42,519 nucleotides of DNA, from positions 1 to 42,519 of the forward strand of contig CAJXMO010000029.1 of the NCBI GenBank assembly GCA_913056495.1, written 5' to 3'. Of the stretch, positions 17,486 to 26,463 are shown piece after piece. Origin of the DNA: an uncultured Alteromonadaceae bacterium (GTDB taxonomy: Bacteria > Pseudomonadota > Gammaproteobacteria > Enterobacterales > Alteromonadaceae). A model generated the notes under the pieces. The model saw only the letters and a list, made by a program, of their open reading frames with translations, had not been told where the DNA came from and ran no database searches. Every line of letters starts with the position of its first letter. Position 1 is the stretch's first letter. Made by a program: the position numbers and the translations under genes.

Positions 17486-18901
17486 TTAGCGGGTAACTTT
17501 GGGTAGCCGGATACAGACTTCAAGCCCACTAGGCTTGATATTTTTTGCACTAATGGAACCCTGGTGGCGGTTAATTGCTTTTTGCGCGATTGCTAAGCCC
17601 AGACCCGTGCCGCCTGTATGTCGGTCACGGGCTTTAGCAACCCGGTAAAACGGGGTGAATATTTTATCTATCTCAGATTCAGCCACACCCGGCCCGTTAT
17701 CGGTGACCCTAACTTCAACTGCATCTTTATCCTGCGATAAATCAATTGAAATAACACTTTTTTCAGGACTGTATTTAATCGCATTTCGAATAATATTTTC
17801 AAATGCCGTATTGAGCAGCATAGCATCAGCAAAAATTTCGCAGTGTTCAGATAAACAAGCGTTTAGTTTTATTTGCTTTTGCTCTGCTTCCAGTTCAGCT
17901 GATTTTAAAATACGACTGATGAGCAAAGGTAAATCCTGGGATTCTGCATCTAAATCCAAATCTTCGCTTTCTAATCTGGCCAGTCGGAGGACATTGGAAA
18001 TCATTTCATCCAATTTATGGATCTCAGACTCAATTCGGTTGAGCTGCTTTTCGCAATCAGCCGGGTTTTTAATTGCCAGTGCTAAAGCCAATTCAAGTCG
18101 GGTTAATGGTGTTCTGAGTTCATGGGAGACATCCCCAAGTAAACGTTTATGCAAATCAAACTGGGTTTCAAGTTTTTCCGCCATGTGGTTAAAATCACGA
18201 GCGAGATCGCCGATTTCGTCATGTCTAAGTGCAATTTTATCTATCCTGTGACTCAAATTACCACTGGCAAGCGCATGGCTTGAATTTCGCAATTTGCTAA
18301 TAGGTATGCTGAGGTTACGAGCCACTAACCAACAGGGAATTATGGTGATAAAAGCCGCCAGTAAAAGTTTCAAACTTTCCGGCATATGCCATAATAATTT
18401 ATAAAATTCGTTTCTCTGTTTAACCCTGTATGCAATAAAAAGCTGATAAGATGCGCTTGGGCTCGTGATCTGTACCGGGCCGGTTAAAATAAACCTGTCT
18501 AGTCTGACCTGTAATTTTTTATCCGCAATCGCGAGGTGAGTTAAACGTCGTCCGGAAATTTCAGGATGCAGACGCTTGGGAAACACTATGGTTTTACTGG
18601 TTTCTTCTTTGAGAATATAAAATCGGCCACGAGATTTTTGCTGAAACTCATTTAATCTTTCGATGAGTTCGGGCAACCCTTTATCACTGAGCTCTTTGCT
18701 CGCAAAATCGAGTTGTGAAACCTGATATCCGTCAGCGGGTTTTACGCCTTCAATCTGTGACAGTTGATCATTTACAAATAAAACCAGCCAAATCAGAATG
18801 ACAACCGAGCCCCAGAACCCTAAAAAGAGTCGACCGAATAAATAATTAAACGGATTAAGTTTACGCACAGAAAAAGTAGAATTCGTCATTTTAGCTGGCA
18901 T
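17486..18901 (-). CDS. cpxA: Envelope-stress sensor histidine kinase CpxA
   Basis: This 471-residue inner-membrane histidine kinase has TM1 at about 22-45, a periplasmic sensor of about 130 residues, TM2 at about 178-197, HAMP, then HisKA and HATPase_c. The phospho-acceptor H-box is LGDVSHELRTPLTR, the N-box NIIRNAIKYSP, the G1 box DNGPGV and the G2 box GGTGLGLAIA. A TTG at 18904 could extend it. ATG 18901 overlaps cpxR by 11 bases, and ATG 18889 just after the cpxR stop is an alternative. CpxA identity rests on pairing with the CpxR-like regulator, the divergent CpxP/Spy-like gene and the CpxR box; it is not certain that the stimulus is the same. Confidence 0.88.
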   Translation of the reverse strand: MPAKMTNSTFSVRKLNPFNYLFGRLFLGFWGSVVILIWLVLFVNDQLSQIEGVKPADGYQVSQLDFASKELSDKGLPELIERLNEFQQKSRGRFYILKEETSKTIVFPKRLHPEISGRRLTHLAIADKKLQVRLDRFILTGPVQITSPSASYQLFIAYRVKQRNEFYKLLWHMPESLKLLLAAFITIIPCWLVARNLSIPISKLRNSSHALASGNLSHRIDKIALRHDEIGDLARDFNHMAEKLETQFDLHKRLLGDVSHELRTPLTRLELALALAIKNPADCEKQLNRIESEIHKLDEMISNVLRLARLESEDLDLDAESQDLPLLISRILKSAELEAEQKQIKLNACLSEHCEIFADAMLLNTAFENIIRNAIKYSPEKSVISIDLSQDKDAVEVRVTDNGPGVAESEIDKIFTPFYRVAKARDRHTGGTGLGLAIAQKAINRHQGSISAKNIKPSGLEVCIRLPKVTR

Positions 18902-19580
18902 CAACTAACAATCGGTAGCCTGCGCCACGCACGGTTTTAATTTGAATATTAGGATCATTTTTTAACTTTTTACGTAAATTACTGATGTGCATGTCTATAC
19001 TTCGATCAAATTGCATGAGTTCTCGCCCCAGAATCTCCTTACTGAGCGCTTCTTTGCTAATGAGTTTGCCTAAATGGTTGGCAAGATAAACCAGAAACTG
19101 ATATTCGGTGCCAGTTAGTTCAATTTCCTGCTCGTCAAGCTGAACGCTATGGCTGTTATGATTGATGACAAGTTTTCCGATCTGACTGCTTGTTTGTGTA
19201 CTCTGTTCATTGGCATATTCAAAACGGCGCAAAATTGCTTTAATTCTTGCCAGTAACTCTCTGTGGTTAAAAGGTTTGGGTAAATAGTCATCTGCGCCAA
19301 GCTCTAATCCTAAAATGCGATCGAAATCATCGCCGCGGGCGGTTAACATCAGTACCGGTGTTTTACTGAATTGGCGGATCCGTTTTAAGGTTTCAAATCC
19401 GTCAATACCCGGCAACATGACATCCAATAAGACCAAATCAATGTGTTGAGACTTTAGTTTTTCAATACCAATCAGGCCAGTTTCGGCAGTATCACATACC
19501 AAACCGTCTGTGCTCAGGTATTCGGCCAGCAACTCGGATAACGAAAGATCATCTTCAATTATGAGTATCTGTTTATTCAT
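18891..19580 (-). CDS. cpxR: Response regulator CpxR, OmpR/PhoB family
   Basis: The protein of 229 residues has a receiver domain (1-115) and an OmpR-type winged helix (about 135-227). The phospho-acceptor is Asp53 in LLDVMLPG, the acidic pocket IEDD is at 8-11, and the conserved lysine is in DYLPKPF. The C-terminal DMHISNLRKKL and TVRGAGYRL are the recognition helix and wing. It is first in the cpxRA operon; a CpxR box and a promoter lie directly upstream, implying autoregulation. Confidence 0.92.
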   Translation of the reverse strand: MNKQILIIEDDLSLSELLAEYLSTDGLVCDTAETGLIGIEKLKSQHIDLVLLDVMLPGIDGFETLKRIRQFSKTPVLMLTARGDDFDRILGLELGADDYLPKPFNHRELLARIKAILRRFEYANEQSTQTSSQIGKLVINHNSHSVQLDEQEIELTGTEYQFLVYLANHLGKLISKEALSKEILGRELMQFDRSIDMHISNLRKKLKNDPNIQIKTVRGAGYRLLVDAS

Positions 19581-19609
19581 TTTTCGGCCCTGTATTCATC
19601 GTTAGCTTA

Positions 19610-19637
19610 ACTATACCTGCGCAAACGCCTGAAGCAA
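19610..19637 (-). promoter_or_regulatory. Candidate cpxR promoter
   Basis: On the minus strand TTGCTT (complement of 19632-19637), 16 bases, TATAGT (complement of 19610-19615). The -35 is poor (3 of 6) and the -10 good (5 of 6), as expected of an activator-dependent promoter. The CpxR box begins 4 bases upstream of the -35. Confidence 0.55.
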
Positions 19638-19641
19638 CGAC

Positions 19642-19657
19642 TTTACGTTACTTTTAC
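19642..19657 (-). promoter_or_regulatory. CpxR box between cpxRA and the cpxP/spy-like gene
   Basis: The minus strand reads GTAAA-AGTAAC-GTAAA, two perfect GTAAA half-sites separated by 6 bases. The CpxR consensus is tandem GTAAA with a spacer near 5-6. Its position between the divergent genes allows control of both. Confidence 0.82.
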
Positions 19658-19768
19658 ACTTTGCTGTCAGAATCTTTGAAATTTACTGAGTAGACTAAAA
19701 AGGTAGTCAAAGCGAAACATACAGTGTGTGTTTATTATTAATTTTAAAAATTAAAGCAGGTGAATAAT

Positions 19769-20236
19769 ATGCAACTCGTTAAATATTCGAAAAGTTTATT
19801 AGGTATGACACTTTTATCCGGCATTTTGATGACATCCAGTGTCTATGCCGGACAAGGCGGACATCATGGTTATCAAGATAAAGGTCGAATGCACAAAATG
19901 GCAAAACTGCTAGTGTTAACCGATGAACAAAAAGCACAAATAAAGGATATATTTGAAAAAGCTAAAGCGGATAAACACGCAACTTACCAGTCACTTAAAG
20001 ATTATCGCGCGGCACTAAAATCACTGGTAAACAGTGATGACTATTCCGCAGACGCTGTCCGGGCTTTATATCTGCAGTATCAGGAAACCTTTATTGCAAA
20101 AGAGATCAATCAAACCCAAATCGAACATCAGGTAAATGCCGTATTAACTGAAGAACAATTGGCGAAAAAAGAGAAGCTGGCTGAGAAGTTTAAGCATAAA
20201 AAAAGAGCGCATCATAAACATAAACGCGCAGAATAA
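19769..20236 (+). CDS. CpxP/Spy family periplasmic chaperone-like protein
   Basis: The 155-residue protein has a signal peptide (KYSK, then a hydrophobic core, ending SVYA before GQGGHHG) and two LTxxQ motifs, LTDEQ and LTEEQ, that define the CpxP/Spy fold. The mature part is helical, and both ends are histidine- and lysine-rich, which may bind metal. A GTG at 19760 could extend it, but ATG 19769 has AGCAGG 8 bases upstream. In E. coli cpxP is also divergent from cpxRA and damps CpxA signalling. Whether this protein acts like CpxP or like the chaperone Spy cannot be decided here. A good terminator follows. Confidence 0.88.
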   Translation: MQLVKYSKSLLGMTLLSGILMTSSVYAGQGGHHGYQDKGRMHKMAKLLVLTDEQKAQIKDIFEKAKADKHATYQSLKDYRAALKSLVNSDDYSADAVRALYLQYQETFIAKEINQTQIEHQVNAVLTEEQLAKKEKLAEKFKHKKRAHHKHKRAE

Positions 20237-20247
20237 ATCAGCTATCA

Positions 20248-20273
20248 GGCAAATCTGGACAGATTTGCCTTTT
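20248..20273 (+). terminator. Intrinsic terminator after the CpxP/Spy-like gene
   Basis: GGCAAATCT (20248-20256) pairs perfectly with AGATTTGCC (20261-20269) around a GGAC loop, followed by TTTTCTC. It lies 11 bases after the stop. Confidence 0.9.
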
Positions 20274-20329
20274 CTCTCCAGTAAAGCTAAGTTACTCTAC
20301 CCAAATTAATATCAAATTCAGTCTTGCAT

Positions 20330-21235
20330 ATGGATAAGTTACCCAGCTTAAGAAATCTTCAGTATTTAATTAAACTTCATGAATTAAAAAGCTTCAATAA
20401 AGCCGCTGAAGCCTGTTTTGTCAGCCAGTCTACTTTGAGTTCAGGTATTCAAAACCTTGAAGATCAACTGGAAGGTCAGCTAATCGAGCGGGATCATAAA
20501 TCATTTGTATTTACGCAGTTAGGTGATGAACTGGTAGATATGGCAAAAAGTATCGTTCAGCAAGCATCTGAATTAAAAGCCTGTGCAACATCGAACCAGT
20601 CTCCTATGTCTGGCTTAATTAAACTGGGTTGCATACCGACTATTGCTCCGTTTTTATTTAAACCTATATTTTCAGAATGTTCGAAAACCTATCCGGATCT
20701 TAAACTTCAGTTAACAGAAGATACCACTGAGAATTTATTAACTTTGTTGGATTCAGGTGAAATCGATTGTGCGTTAATGGCTTTACCTGTGGATATTAAC
20801 GGGTTTCATTCCAAGCTGTTAGGCCAGGATAAGTTTTGGCTGGCGGCACATAAGCAATATGAGAAACTGGGCGAAGGTGAATTCAGTTACGATAAATTGC
20901 CAGATGAGAGTATTTTTTTATTGCAGTCAGAACATTGTCTGACCCAGCATGCGGTTTCAGCCTGTCAGTTAGTAAACCGGGCTAAGATCAGTACTATGTC
21001 AGCCACTCATTTACATACACTGATTTCTATGGCTGAATGTTTGAAAGGGGCGACTTTTGTGCCGCAAATGGCATTGAATTCTGGCTTATTGGATGAATCA
21101 GATTTGGTATTATTGCAACCGACTGCTGAAGCTGCGAGCCGGGATATAGCGCTTATCTGGCGCCAAACTACGCGTAGGGCTTCAACCTTTAATTTGTTTT
21201 CTGAATTGATTTCGAATTTATTGGCACAAAAGTGA
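20330..21235 (+). CDS. oxyR: Hydrogen peroxide-sensing LysR-type regulator OxyR
   Basis: The 301-residue LysR-family regulator has an N-terminal helix-turn-helix (about 16-60, with SFNKAAEACFVSQSTLS) and a C-terminal sensor domain. Cys203 and Cys212 in the stretch EHCLTQHAVSAC are nine residues apart, exactly as Cys199 and Cys208 of E. coli OxyR, which form the disulfide on peroxide oxidation. This makes OxyR far more likely than a generic LysR protein. A TTG at 20324 could add two residues. It stands alone between the CpxP-like terminator and convergent rdgC; no katG or ahpC lies beside it. Confidence 0.93.
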   Translation: MDKLPSLRNLQYLIKLHELKSFNKAAEACFVSQSTLSSGIQNLEDQLEGQLIERDHKSFVFTQLGDELVDMAKSIVQQASELKACATSNQSPMSGLIKLGCIPTIAPFLFKPIFSECSKTYPDLKLQLTEDTTENLLTLLDSGEIDCALMALPVDINGFHSKLLGQDKFWLAAHKQYEKLGEGEFSYDKLPDESIFLLQSEHCLTQHAVSACQLVNRAKISTMSATHLHTLISMAECLKGATFVPQMALNSGLLDESDLVLLQPTAEAASRDIALIWRQTTRRASTFNLFSELISNLLAQK

Positions 21236-21244
21236 TTGAACAAC

Positions 21245-21285
21245 AGCAAAGCGATATAAAATCGCTTTGCTTAGTCAGCTTTTTT
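21245..21285. terminator. Terminator between convergent oxyR and rdgC
   Basis: AGCAAAGCGAT (21245-21255) pairs perfectly with ATCGCTTTGCT (21261-21271) around ATAAA. On the plus strand a six-T run follows after about 8 bases (21280-21285). The minus strand has only a weak T-rich tail. Confidence 0.8.
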
Positions 21286-22186
21286 ATTCTGTCGGTTGAG
21301 TATAGATAACCGTTAATCGTTCGATAAAACGGGTTAATTCGCGAGACATCAAAACAAAATCTGCATCTAAACGAGCCAGTTTATCTTCATCTGTGATGTC
21401 ATCATTTTGCTCTTTAATCACATCATTAAACTTAATCCGTTTAATTGATAAATCATCTGCTAAAATACAGCTTAAAGTCTCATCCCAGTCTACGGCAATT
21501 TTTGTTGCTTGCTTACCATTATTCAAATGGTTTTGTAAATCATCTGAATCCAGACTTAAATTTTTAATACGTAATGTACCTTCATCTTCGGCGAAGTCTT
21601 TCAGTTCAACTTCTGTACCTAATGTAAAGTCTGAAGGATGATCACCGCGCATCCACTCGGTAAAGGTAAACATTAACTGAGTTTCAGTATCAATTGGCAC
21701 GACTGGCAGGCTGCCTAAACATTTGCGCAAATAGGCCGTAAACTCTTCGGCTTTGTTACTGCTTGAAGCTTCTATCACAATAAATCCAGCTTTCATTGCG
21801 ATAAATGCGTTGATAAATGAGGATTTGGTAAAGGCTTGCGGGAGCAGAGTATGGATTAACTCTTCTTTGATATTTTGTTTTTCTTTACCTTTTACTTTGC
21901 GACCTTCTGCATCTTCGATTTCTTTAAGTTTTTCATCGAGTAATTCACGTACAACCGATGCAGGCAATACTTTTTCCTGTTTTTTCAGGGTTAGCAATAA
22001 AAAATCTTCTGACTTATGCGTTAAAGTTGCAGCTTTAGGCCCAAGCGCCGGCGTCCAGCCAATTGTTTGCATATCGGTTTTGCCACAAGGCTTAAACGTA
22101 AATTCCTGTAACTTGTCTTCTATTTGCTCAGCGTTAAATTCAAGTTCTTGGGTGAATTGGTAAAAGAAAGCGTTTTTAAACCACAT
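21284..22186 (-). CDS. rdgC: Recombination-associated protein RdgC
   Basis: The protein has 300 residues (E. coli 303) and belongs to the RdgC family. These are ring-shaped dimers that bind duplex DNA without sequence specificity and restrain RecA. The MWFKNAFFYQF start, the GWTPALG motif, LLTLKKQEKVLPASVV and the C-terminal DADFVLMSRELTRFI are family hallmarks. It lies downstream of nrdAB-yfaE on the same strand, with a 124-base gap, and probably has its own promoter. Confidence 0.96.
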   Translation of the reverse strand: MWFKNAFFYQFTQELEFNAEQIEDKLQEFTFKPCGKTDMQTIGWTPALGPKAATLTHKSEDFLLLTLKKQEKVLPASVVRELLDEKLKEIEDAEGRKVKGKEKQNIKEELIHTLLPQAFTKSSFINAFIAMKAGFIVIEASSSNKAEEFTAYLRKCLGSLPVVPIDTETQLMFTFTEWMRGDHPSDFTLGTEVELKDFAEDEGTLRIKNLSLDSDDLQNHLNNGKQATKIAVDWDETLSCILADDLSIKRIKFNDVIKEQNDDITDEDKLARLDADFVLMSRELTRFIERLTVIYTQPTE

Positions 22187-22310
22187 AATATTATCTTTAT
22201 TTCCGTTTGATTTTAGGTCATTACCAGAGTTTAGTGATATTTAAACTTGATAAATACAGTATAAATTCGGTTGATGATGATTTTGTTAACCGGGTCAAAT
22301 CTAAGTCAGT

Positions 22311-22577
22311 TTATTCTTTGCTTTCTGCTTCGATTATTAAGTCACCTTTTGGCTCGCAGCAGCAGGGTAAAATCTCTCCTCGGCGAACAAAGGCAAGTGG
22401 CGCTTTAGGGTAGTTAACTTCACCTTCGAGTAAAACGGTTCGACAGGCACCACAATAACCGTCGCGGCAATGATAATGAACAACAAGCGTTTGCTGCTCA
22501 AGATAATCAAGCAAGCAGGCATTTTCTGCTGCCTGATAATCTGTATATATGACTTTAAATTGAATTGGGTCTGACAT
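22311..22577 (-). CDS. yfaE: 2Fe-2S ferredoxin-like protein, YfaE
   Basis: The 88-residue plant-type 2Fe-2S ferredoxin has the cluster motif C-x4-C-x2-C in CRDGYCGAC and a distant fourth cysteine in ILPCCCEPKGD. In E. coli YfaE, encoded after nrdB, maintains the diferric-tyrosyl cofactor of NrdB. The same position here, 14 bases after the nrdB stop, supports that role. It is the last gene of nrdA-nrdB-yfaE. Confidence 0.92.
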   Translation of the reverse strand: MSDPIQFKVIYTDYQAAENACLLDYLEQQTLVVHYHCRDGYCGACRTVLLEGEVNYPKAPLAFVRRGEILPCCCEPKGDLIIEAESKE

Positions 22578-22591
22578 TGTGAGCTGTGATA

Positions 22592-23722
22592 TTACAGCTC
22601 AAAATCATCAAAGTCGTCAGTGTTGACTTCGCTATCAATTTGACCCACAAGATAAGAGCTAATCTCAGCTTCCTGTGGCGCTACCTGAACATTGTCACTG
22701 ACCAACCAGGCATTTATCCATGGAATTGGGTTTTGAGTGGTTTGGAATATGCTAGGTAAACCTATGGCCTGCATACGCGTATTGGTGATGTACTCTACGT
22801 ATTGGCACAGGATATCTTCGTTCAGACCTATCATAGAACCGTCTTTAAACAGGTATTTTGCCCAGTCTTTTTCTTGTTCAGCAGCCGTTTTAAAGATGTT
22901 GATTACTTCTTCTCGGCACTCAATTGCAATTTCGGCCATTTCAGGATCATCCTGACCATCTGCCATTATATTGAGCATATGCTGTGTACCGGTTAAATGA
23001 AGGGCTTCGTCACGAGCAATCAATTTAATGATTTTTGCATTACCTTCCATTAATTCACGTTCAGCAAACGCAAAACTACAGGCAAAGCTCACATAAAAGC
23101 GAATTGCTTCCAGTACGTTAACCGCGGCAATACATAAATAAGTCAGCCGCTTCAGCTCTCTGTGATTGACCTGAATTGTCTCATCATTTATTTCGTAAGT
23201 ACCTTCACCACGAGTATGGTAAAGCTGTGTTGCCTGTATCAGTTTGTCGTAGTAATGAGAAATATCATAAGCCCGCTTCAAAATATGTTCATTCACAACA
23301 ATGTCGTCAAAAACCAGGCTAGGTTCATTAACGATATTACGGATAATATGCGTATAAGAGCGGCTATGAATCGTTTCACTGAAGGCCCAGGTTTCAATCC
23401 AGGTTTCCAGTTCAGGTAAAGAAACAATTGGCAATAATGCTACATTTGGCGAGCGACCCTGAATACTATCCAGCAACGTCTGGTATTTCAGGTTACTTAA
23501 AAATACATGGCGCTCATGTTCGGATAATTTTTGAAAGTCAGCACGATCCCGGCTGACATCGACTTCTTCCGGACGCCAGAAAAAGCTTAACTGTTTTTCA
23601 ATTAAGCGTTCAAAAATAGGGTGCTTTTGTTTGTCATAGCGAGCTACATTGACAAGACTGCCAAAAAACATAGGTTCGTTAAGATAATCAGTATTGTTTT
23701 TATTAAACGTTGTGTAACTCAT
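22592..23722 (-). CDS. nrdB: Class Ia ribonucleotide reductase, beta subunit
   Basis: The 376-residue protein (E. coli 376) is the radical-generating subunit of aerobic ribonucleotide reductase. The radical tyrosine is in ETIHSRSYTHIIRN, equivalent to Tyr122, with iron ligands in WAFSETIHS and in IARDEALHLTGTQH. The C-terminal tail, rich in aspartate and ending DDFDDFEL, docks on NrdA. It follows nrdA after 80 bases with no obvious terminator and precedes yfaE by 14 bases. Confidence 0.98.
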   Translation of the reverse strand: MSYTTFNKNNTDYLNEPMFFGSLVNVARYDKQKHPIFERLIEKQLSFFWRPEEVDVSRDRADFQKLSEHERHVFLSNLKYQTLLDSIQGRSPNVALLPIVSLPELETWIETWAFSETIHSRSYTHIIRNIVNEPSLVFDDIVVNEHILKRAYDISHYYDKLIQATQLYHTRGEGTYEINDETIQVNHRELKRLTYLCIAAVNVLEAIRFYVSFACSFAFAERELMEGNAKIIKLIARDEALHLTGTQHMLNIMADGQDDPEMAEIAIECREEVINIFKTAAEQEKDWAKYLFKDGSMIGLNEDILCQYVEYITNTRMQAIGLPSIFQTTQNPIPWINAWLVSDNVQVAPQEAEISSYLVGQIDSEVNTDDFDDFEL

Positions 23723-23802
23723 AAGGGTTAAATATTCTCTTTAACAAAGCAGCAGGCCACTTATCAATAAACGGCCAGTAGGTTAATTTAGTTTAACATG
23801 CG

Positions 23803-26082
23803 TTATATTTTACATGCGCCGCCTGCACAATCATCATCGGCTGGCTGACTGTCTTTTTGTGGATCTTCTGCACCATCTCTAGTGTTGTGATAATACAGCG
23901 TTTTCACACCGAGTTTGTAGGCATACAGTAAGTCTTTTAACAGCTGCTGCATAGGCACACGGTTGTTCGGGAATTTGCTTGGGTCATAGTTGGTATTCGC
24001 CGAAATTGTCTGATCAATAAATTTCTGCATAATAGCCACTAACTCAAGGTAACCTTTATTTGAAGGAATAGTCCATAACAACTCGTAATTATCTTTAAGG
24101 TTTTCAAAGTCAGGAACAACCTGTCTTAAAATACCGTCTTTACTTGCCTTTATACTGACGTATCCACGAGGTGGTTCAATACCATTGGTTGCATTAGAAA
24201 TCTGCGATGACGTCTCAGACGGCATTAATGCAGATAGAGTTGAATTACGTAAACCATGCTCAACAATATTCTGACGCAATGTCTCCCAATCCAGGTGCAG
24301 TGATTCTTCGCAAATCGTATCTACTTCTTTTTTATAAGTATCTACCGGCAGTATGCCTTGTGCATAAGTGGTTTCACTGAATTTAGCACATGCACCTTGC
24401 TCTTTTGCTAATTCATTTGAAGCCTGTAGAAGATAGAATTGAATGGCTTCAAATGTCTTATGGGTTAAACCATTAGCACTGCCATCTGAATATTTGACGC
24501 CATTTTTTGCTAAATAATAAGCAAAGTTAATCACACCTATACCGAGTGTACGACGGTTAATACTTGAGTTACGAGCCGCTGGAATAGGGTAGTCTTGATA
24601 ATCTAATAAACAATCGAGTGCTCTGACTGCCAAACGAGCGAGTTCTTCAAGTTCCGATAAATCTTTAATAGCGCCCAGGTTAAATGCAGATAAAGTACAA
24701 AGTGCTATTTCGGCTTCAGGATCGTTAACATCTTCAAGTGGCTTGGTTGGTAAAGCGATTTCAAGACATAGGTTACTTTGTTTAATCGGTGCAACTTTTG
24801 GATCAAACGGGCTATGTGTATTACAGTGATCCACATTCTGTAAATAAATACGGCCAGTGCTAGCACGTTCTTGTGCAAATAAACCAAATAATTCTGTTGC
24901 TTTAACACGTTTTTTACGGATGCTGTCGTCATTTTCATATTTTACGTACAGCGCTTCAAATTGAGCTTGATCGGCAAAAAATGCGTCATACAAGCCAGGC
25001 ACATCACTTGGGCTAAATAATGTAATGTAGTCGTTTTTAATCAGGCGCTGGTACATTAAGCGGTTAAACTGAACCCCATAATCGAGATGGCGAACCCGGT
25101 TATCATCGACCCCCCGGTTGTTTTTAAGCACCATTAATGATTCAACTTCAAGATGCCATAACGGATAGAATAAAGTTGCGGCACCACCACGCACGCCGCC
25201 TTGTGAGCAGCTTTTCACAGCAGTTTGGAAATGTTTATAAAACGGAATACAACCTGTATGGAATGCCTCACCACCGCGGATTGTACTGCCCAGTGCTCGG
25301 ATATTACCGGCATTAACACCGATACCGGCTCTTTGGCTGACATATTTTACAATCGCGCTTGACGTTGCGTTAATGGAATCCAGACTGTCACCACATTCAA
25401 TTAATACACATGAACTGAATTGACGGGTTGGTGTGCGAACACCTGACATAATAGGCGTTGGCAGAGAAATTTTAAATTGTGAAATGGCATTATAAAAACG
25501 TTCAATATAATCCATTCGTGTATCAGCAGGATACTTTGCAAATAAACAGGCGGCTACCAGCACGTACAAAAATTGAGGACTTTCGTAAATATCGCCGGTC
25601 ACCCGGTTTTGAACTAAATATTTGCCTTCAAGCTGTTTAACTGCTGCATACGAGAAGTTTAAGTCACGCTTATGATCTAAAAAAGCATCCATTTGTTCAA
25701 ATTCAGCCTGACTGAAATCAGCTAACAAATGAGTGTCATATTTACCCGCTTCGCATAAATTCACAACATGTTGATAAAGCGCAGGAGGCTCGTACTGACC
25801 ATAGGCTTTTTTACGCAAATGGAAGATAGCTAAACGAGCAGCCAGATATTGATAGTCAGGCGACTCTTCAGAAATCAGATCCGCAGCAGATTTGATGATA
25901 GTTTCGTGAATGTCTTCAGTTTTAATTCCGTCGTAGAACTGAATGTGTGATTTCATTTCTACCTGAGACACAGAAACGTTATTGAGGTCTTTGGCTGCCC
26001 AGGTAATTACCTTGTGCATTTTATCTAAATCTAGAGCCTCTTTCTGACCATTTCGTTTAGTTACTAAAAGCTGATCTGTCAT
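23803..26082 (-). CDS. nrdA: Class Ia ribonucleotide reductase, alpha subunit
   Basis: The 759-residue catalytic subunit (E. coli 761) reduces ribonucleoside diphosphates to supply dNTPs. The N-terminal ATP-cone (about 5-95) provides dATP inhibition. Active-site residues are seen in FSSCVLIECGD (Cys225 equivalent), KQSNLCLEIALP (Asn437, Cys439, Glu441) and IALCTLSAFNLG (Cys462). The C-terminal redox pair is in DDCAGGACKI. It heads the nrdA-nrdB-yfaE operon and has two NrdR-like boxes upstream. Confidence 0.98.
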   Translation of the reverse strand: MTDQLLVTKRNGQKEALDLDKMHKVITWAAKDLNNVSVSQVEMKSHIQFYDGIKTEDIHETIIKSAADLISEESPDYQYLAARLAIFHLRKKAYGQYEPPALYQHVVNLCEAGKYDTHLLADFSQAEFEQMDAFLDHKRDLNFSYAAVKQLEGKYLVQNRVTGDIYESPQFLYVLVAACLFAKYPADTRMDYIERFYNAISQFKISLPTPIMSGVRTPTRQFSSCVLIECGDSLDSINATSSAIVKYVSQRAGIGVNAGNIRALGSTIRGGEAFHTGCIPFYKHFQTAVKSCSQGGVRGGAATLFYPLWHLEVESLMVLKNNRGVDDNRVRHLDYGVQFNRLMYQRLIKNDYITLFSPSDVPGLYDAFFADQAQFEALYVKYENDDSIRKKRVKATELFGLFAQERASTGRIYLQNVDHCNTHSPFDPKVAPIKQSNLCLEIALPTKPLEDVNDPEAEIALCTLSAFNLGAIKDLSELEELARLAVRALDCLLDYQDYPIPAARNSSINRRTLGIGVINFAYYLAKNGVKYSDGSANGLTHKTFEAIQFYLLQASNELAKEQGACAKFSETTYAQGILPVDTYKKEVDTICEESLHLDWETLRQNIVEHGLRNSTLSALMPSETSSQISNATNGIEPPRGYVSIKASKDGILRQVVPDFENLKDNYELLWTIPSNKGYLELVAIMQKFIDQTISANTNYDPSKFPNNRVPMQQLLKDLLYAYKLGVKTLYYHNTRDGAEDPQKDSQPADDDCAGGACKI

Positions 26083-26165
26083 GCGAATCGTCTATCCTGT
26101 CTTTTTAGTTATCATTCTGCTGATTTAAAATTAGGTTCAAACTTTTTCTGCTGAATAAATGCTCA

Positions 26166-26181
26166 ACACAACATCTAGGGG
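26166..26181 (-). promoter_or_regulatory. NrdR-like box 1 (nrdA-proximal)
   Basis: The plus strand reads ACACAACATCTAGGGG, 12 of 16 against the NrdR consensus acaCwAtATaTwGtgt. It is 84 bases upstream of nrdA and exactly 31 bases from box 2. Confidence 0.65.
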
Positions 26182-26196
26182 CAGAAATAGGATTTG

Positions 26197-26212
26197 ACAC
26201 AAGATAATGAGG
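26197..26212 (-). promoter_or_regulatory. NrdR-like box 2 (nrdA-distal)
   Basis: The plus strand reads ACACAAGATAATGAGG, about 12 of 16 against the NrdR consensus. Start-to-start distance to box 1 is 31 bases, three helical turns, the usual spacing of tandem NrdR boxes. Confidence 0.65.
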
Positions 26213-26433
26213 TTTTGGCCTGAAAGCAAGCCATGTTTTTAAGTAAAAATCACTTGAATTTTGCTAAATTTAAAAGCGTTAGTAGATACTAACTTCTTAA
26301 ATTCTGAAATTATTAAATATCTCACTTTTCAATGTGCAATCTTAAGAATAAAAAATTTAAATTTATGTCGCATTTTTTAAGATTGAGTGACCTAAAAAAT
26401 GCACAATCAAAATAGGGGTATTGAGCGCTAACG

Positions 26434-26463
26434 AATATAAAATCAGCAAACTGATTTTATATT
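26434..26463. terminator. 13-bp AT-rich hairpin downstream of the phosphatase gene
   Basis: AATATAAAATCAG (26434-26446) pairs perfectly with 26451-26463 around CAAA. It lies 55 bases after the minus-strand stop of the phosphatase gene and could end the ubiG-phosphatase transcript. No separate T-run follows beyond the T-rich stem. Confidence 0.5.

Noticed and set aside
17655..18251. 198-codon plus-strand frame inside cpxA
   Set aside because: It is antisense to a well-conserved histidine kinase and is serine/leucine-rich low-quality sequence, a shadow of cpxA.
21753..22163. 136-codon plus-strand frame inside rdgC
   Set aside because: It is antisense to conserved rdgC, with composition typical of a shadow frame.
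22187..22310. Terminator between yfaE and rdgC
   Set aside because: Only a 5-bp CGGTT/AACCG stem with a large loop and no T-run was seen, which is too weak to call.
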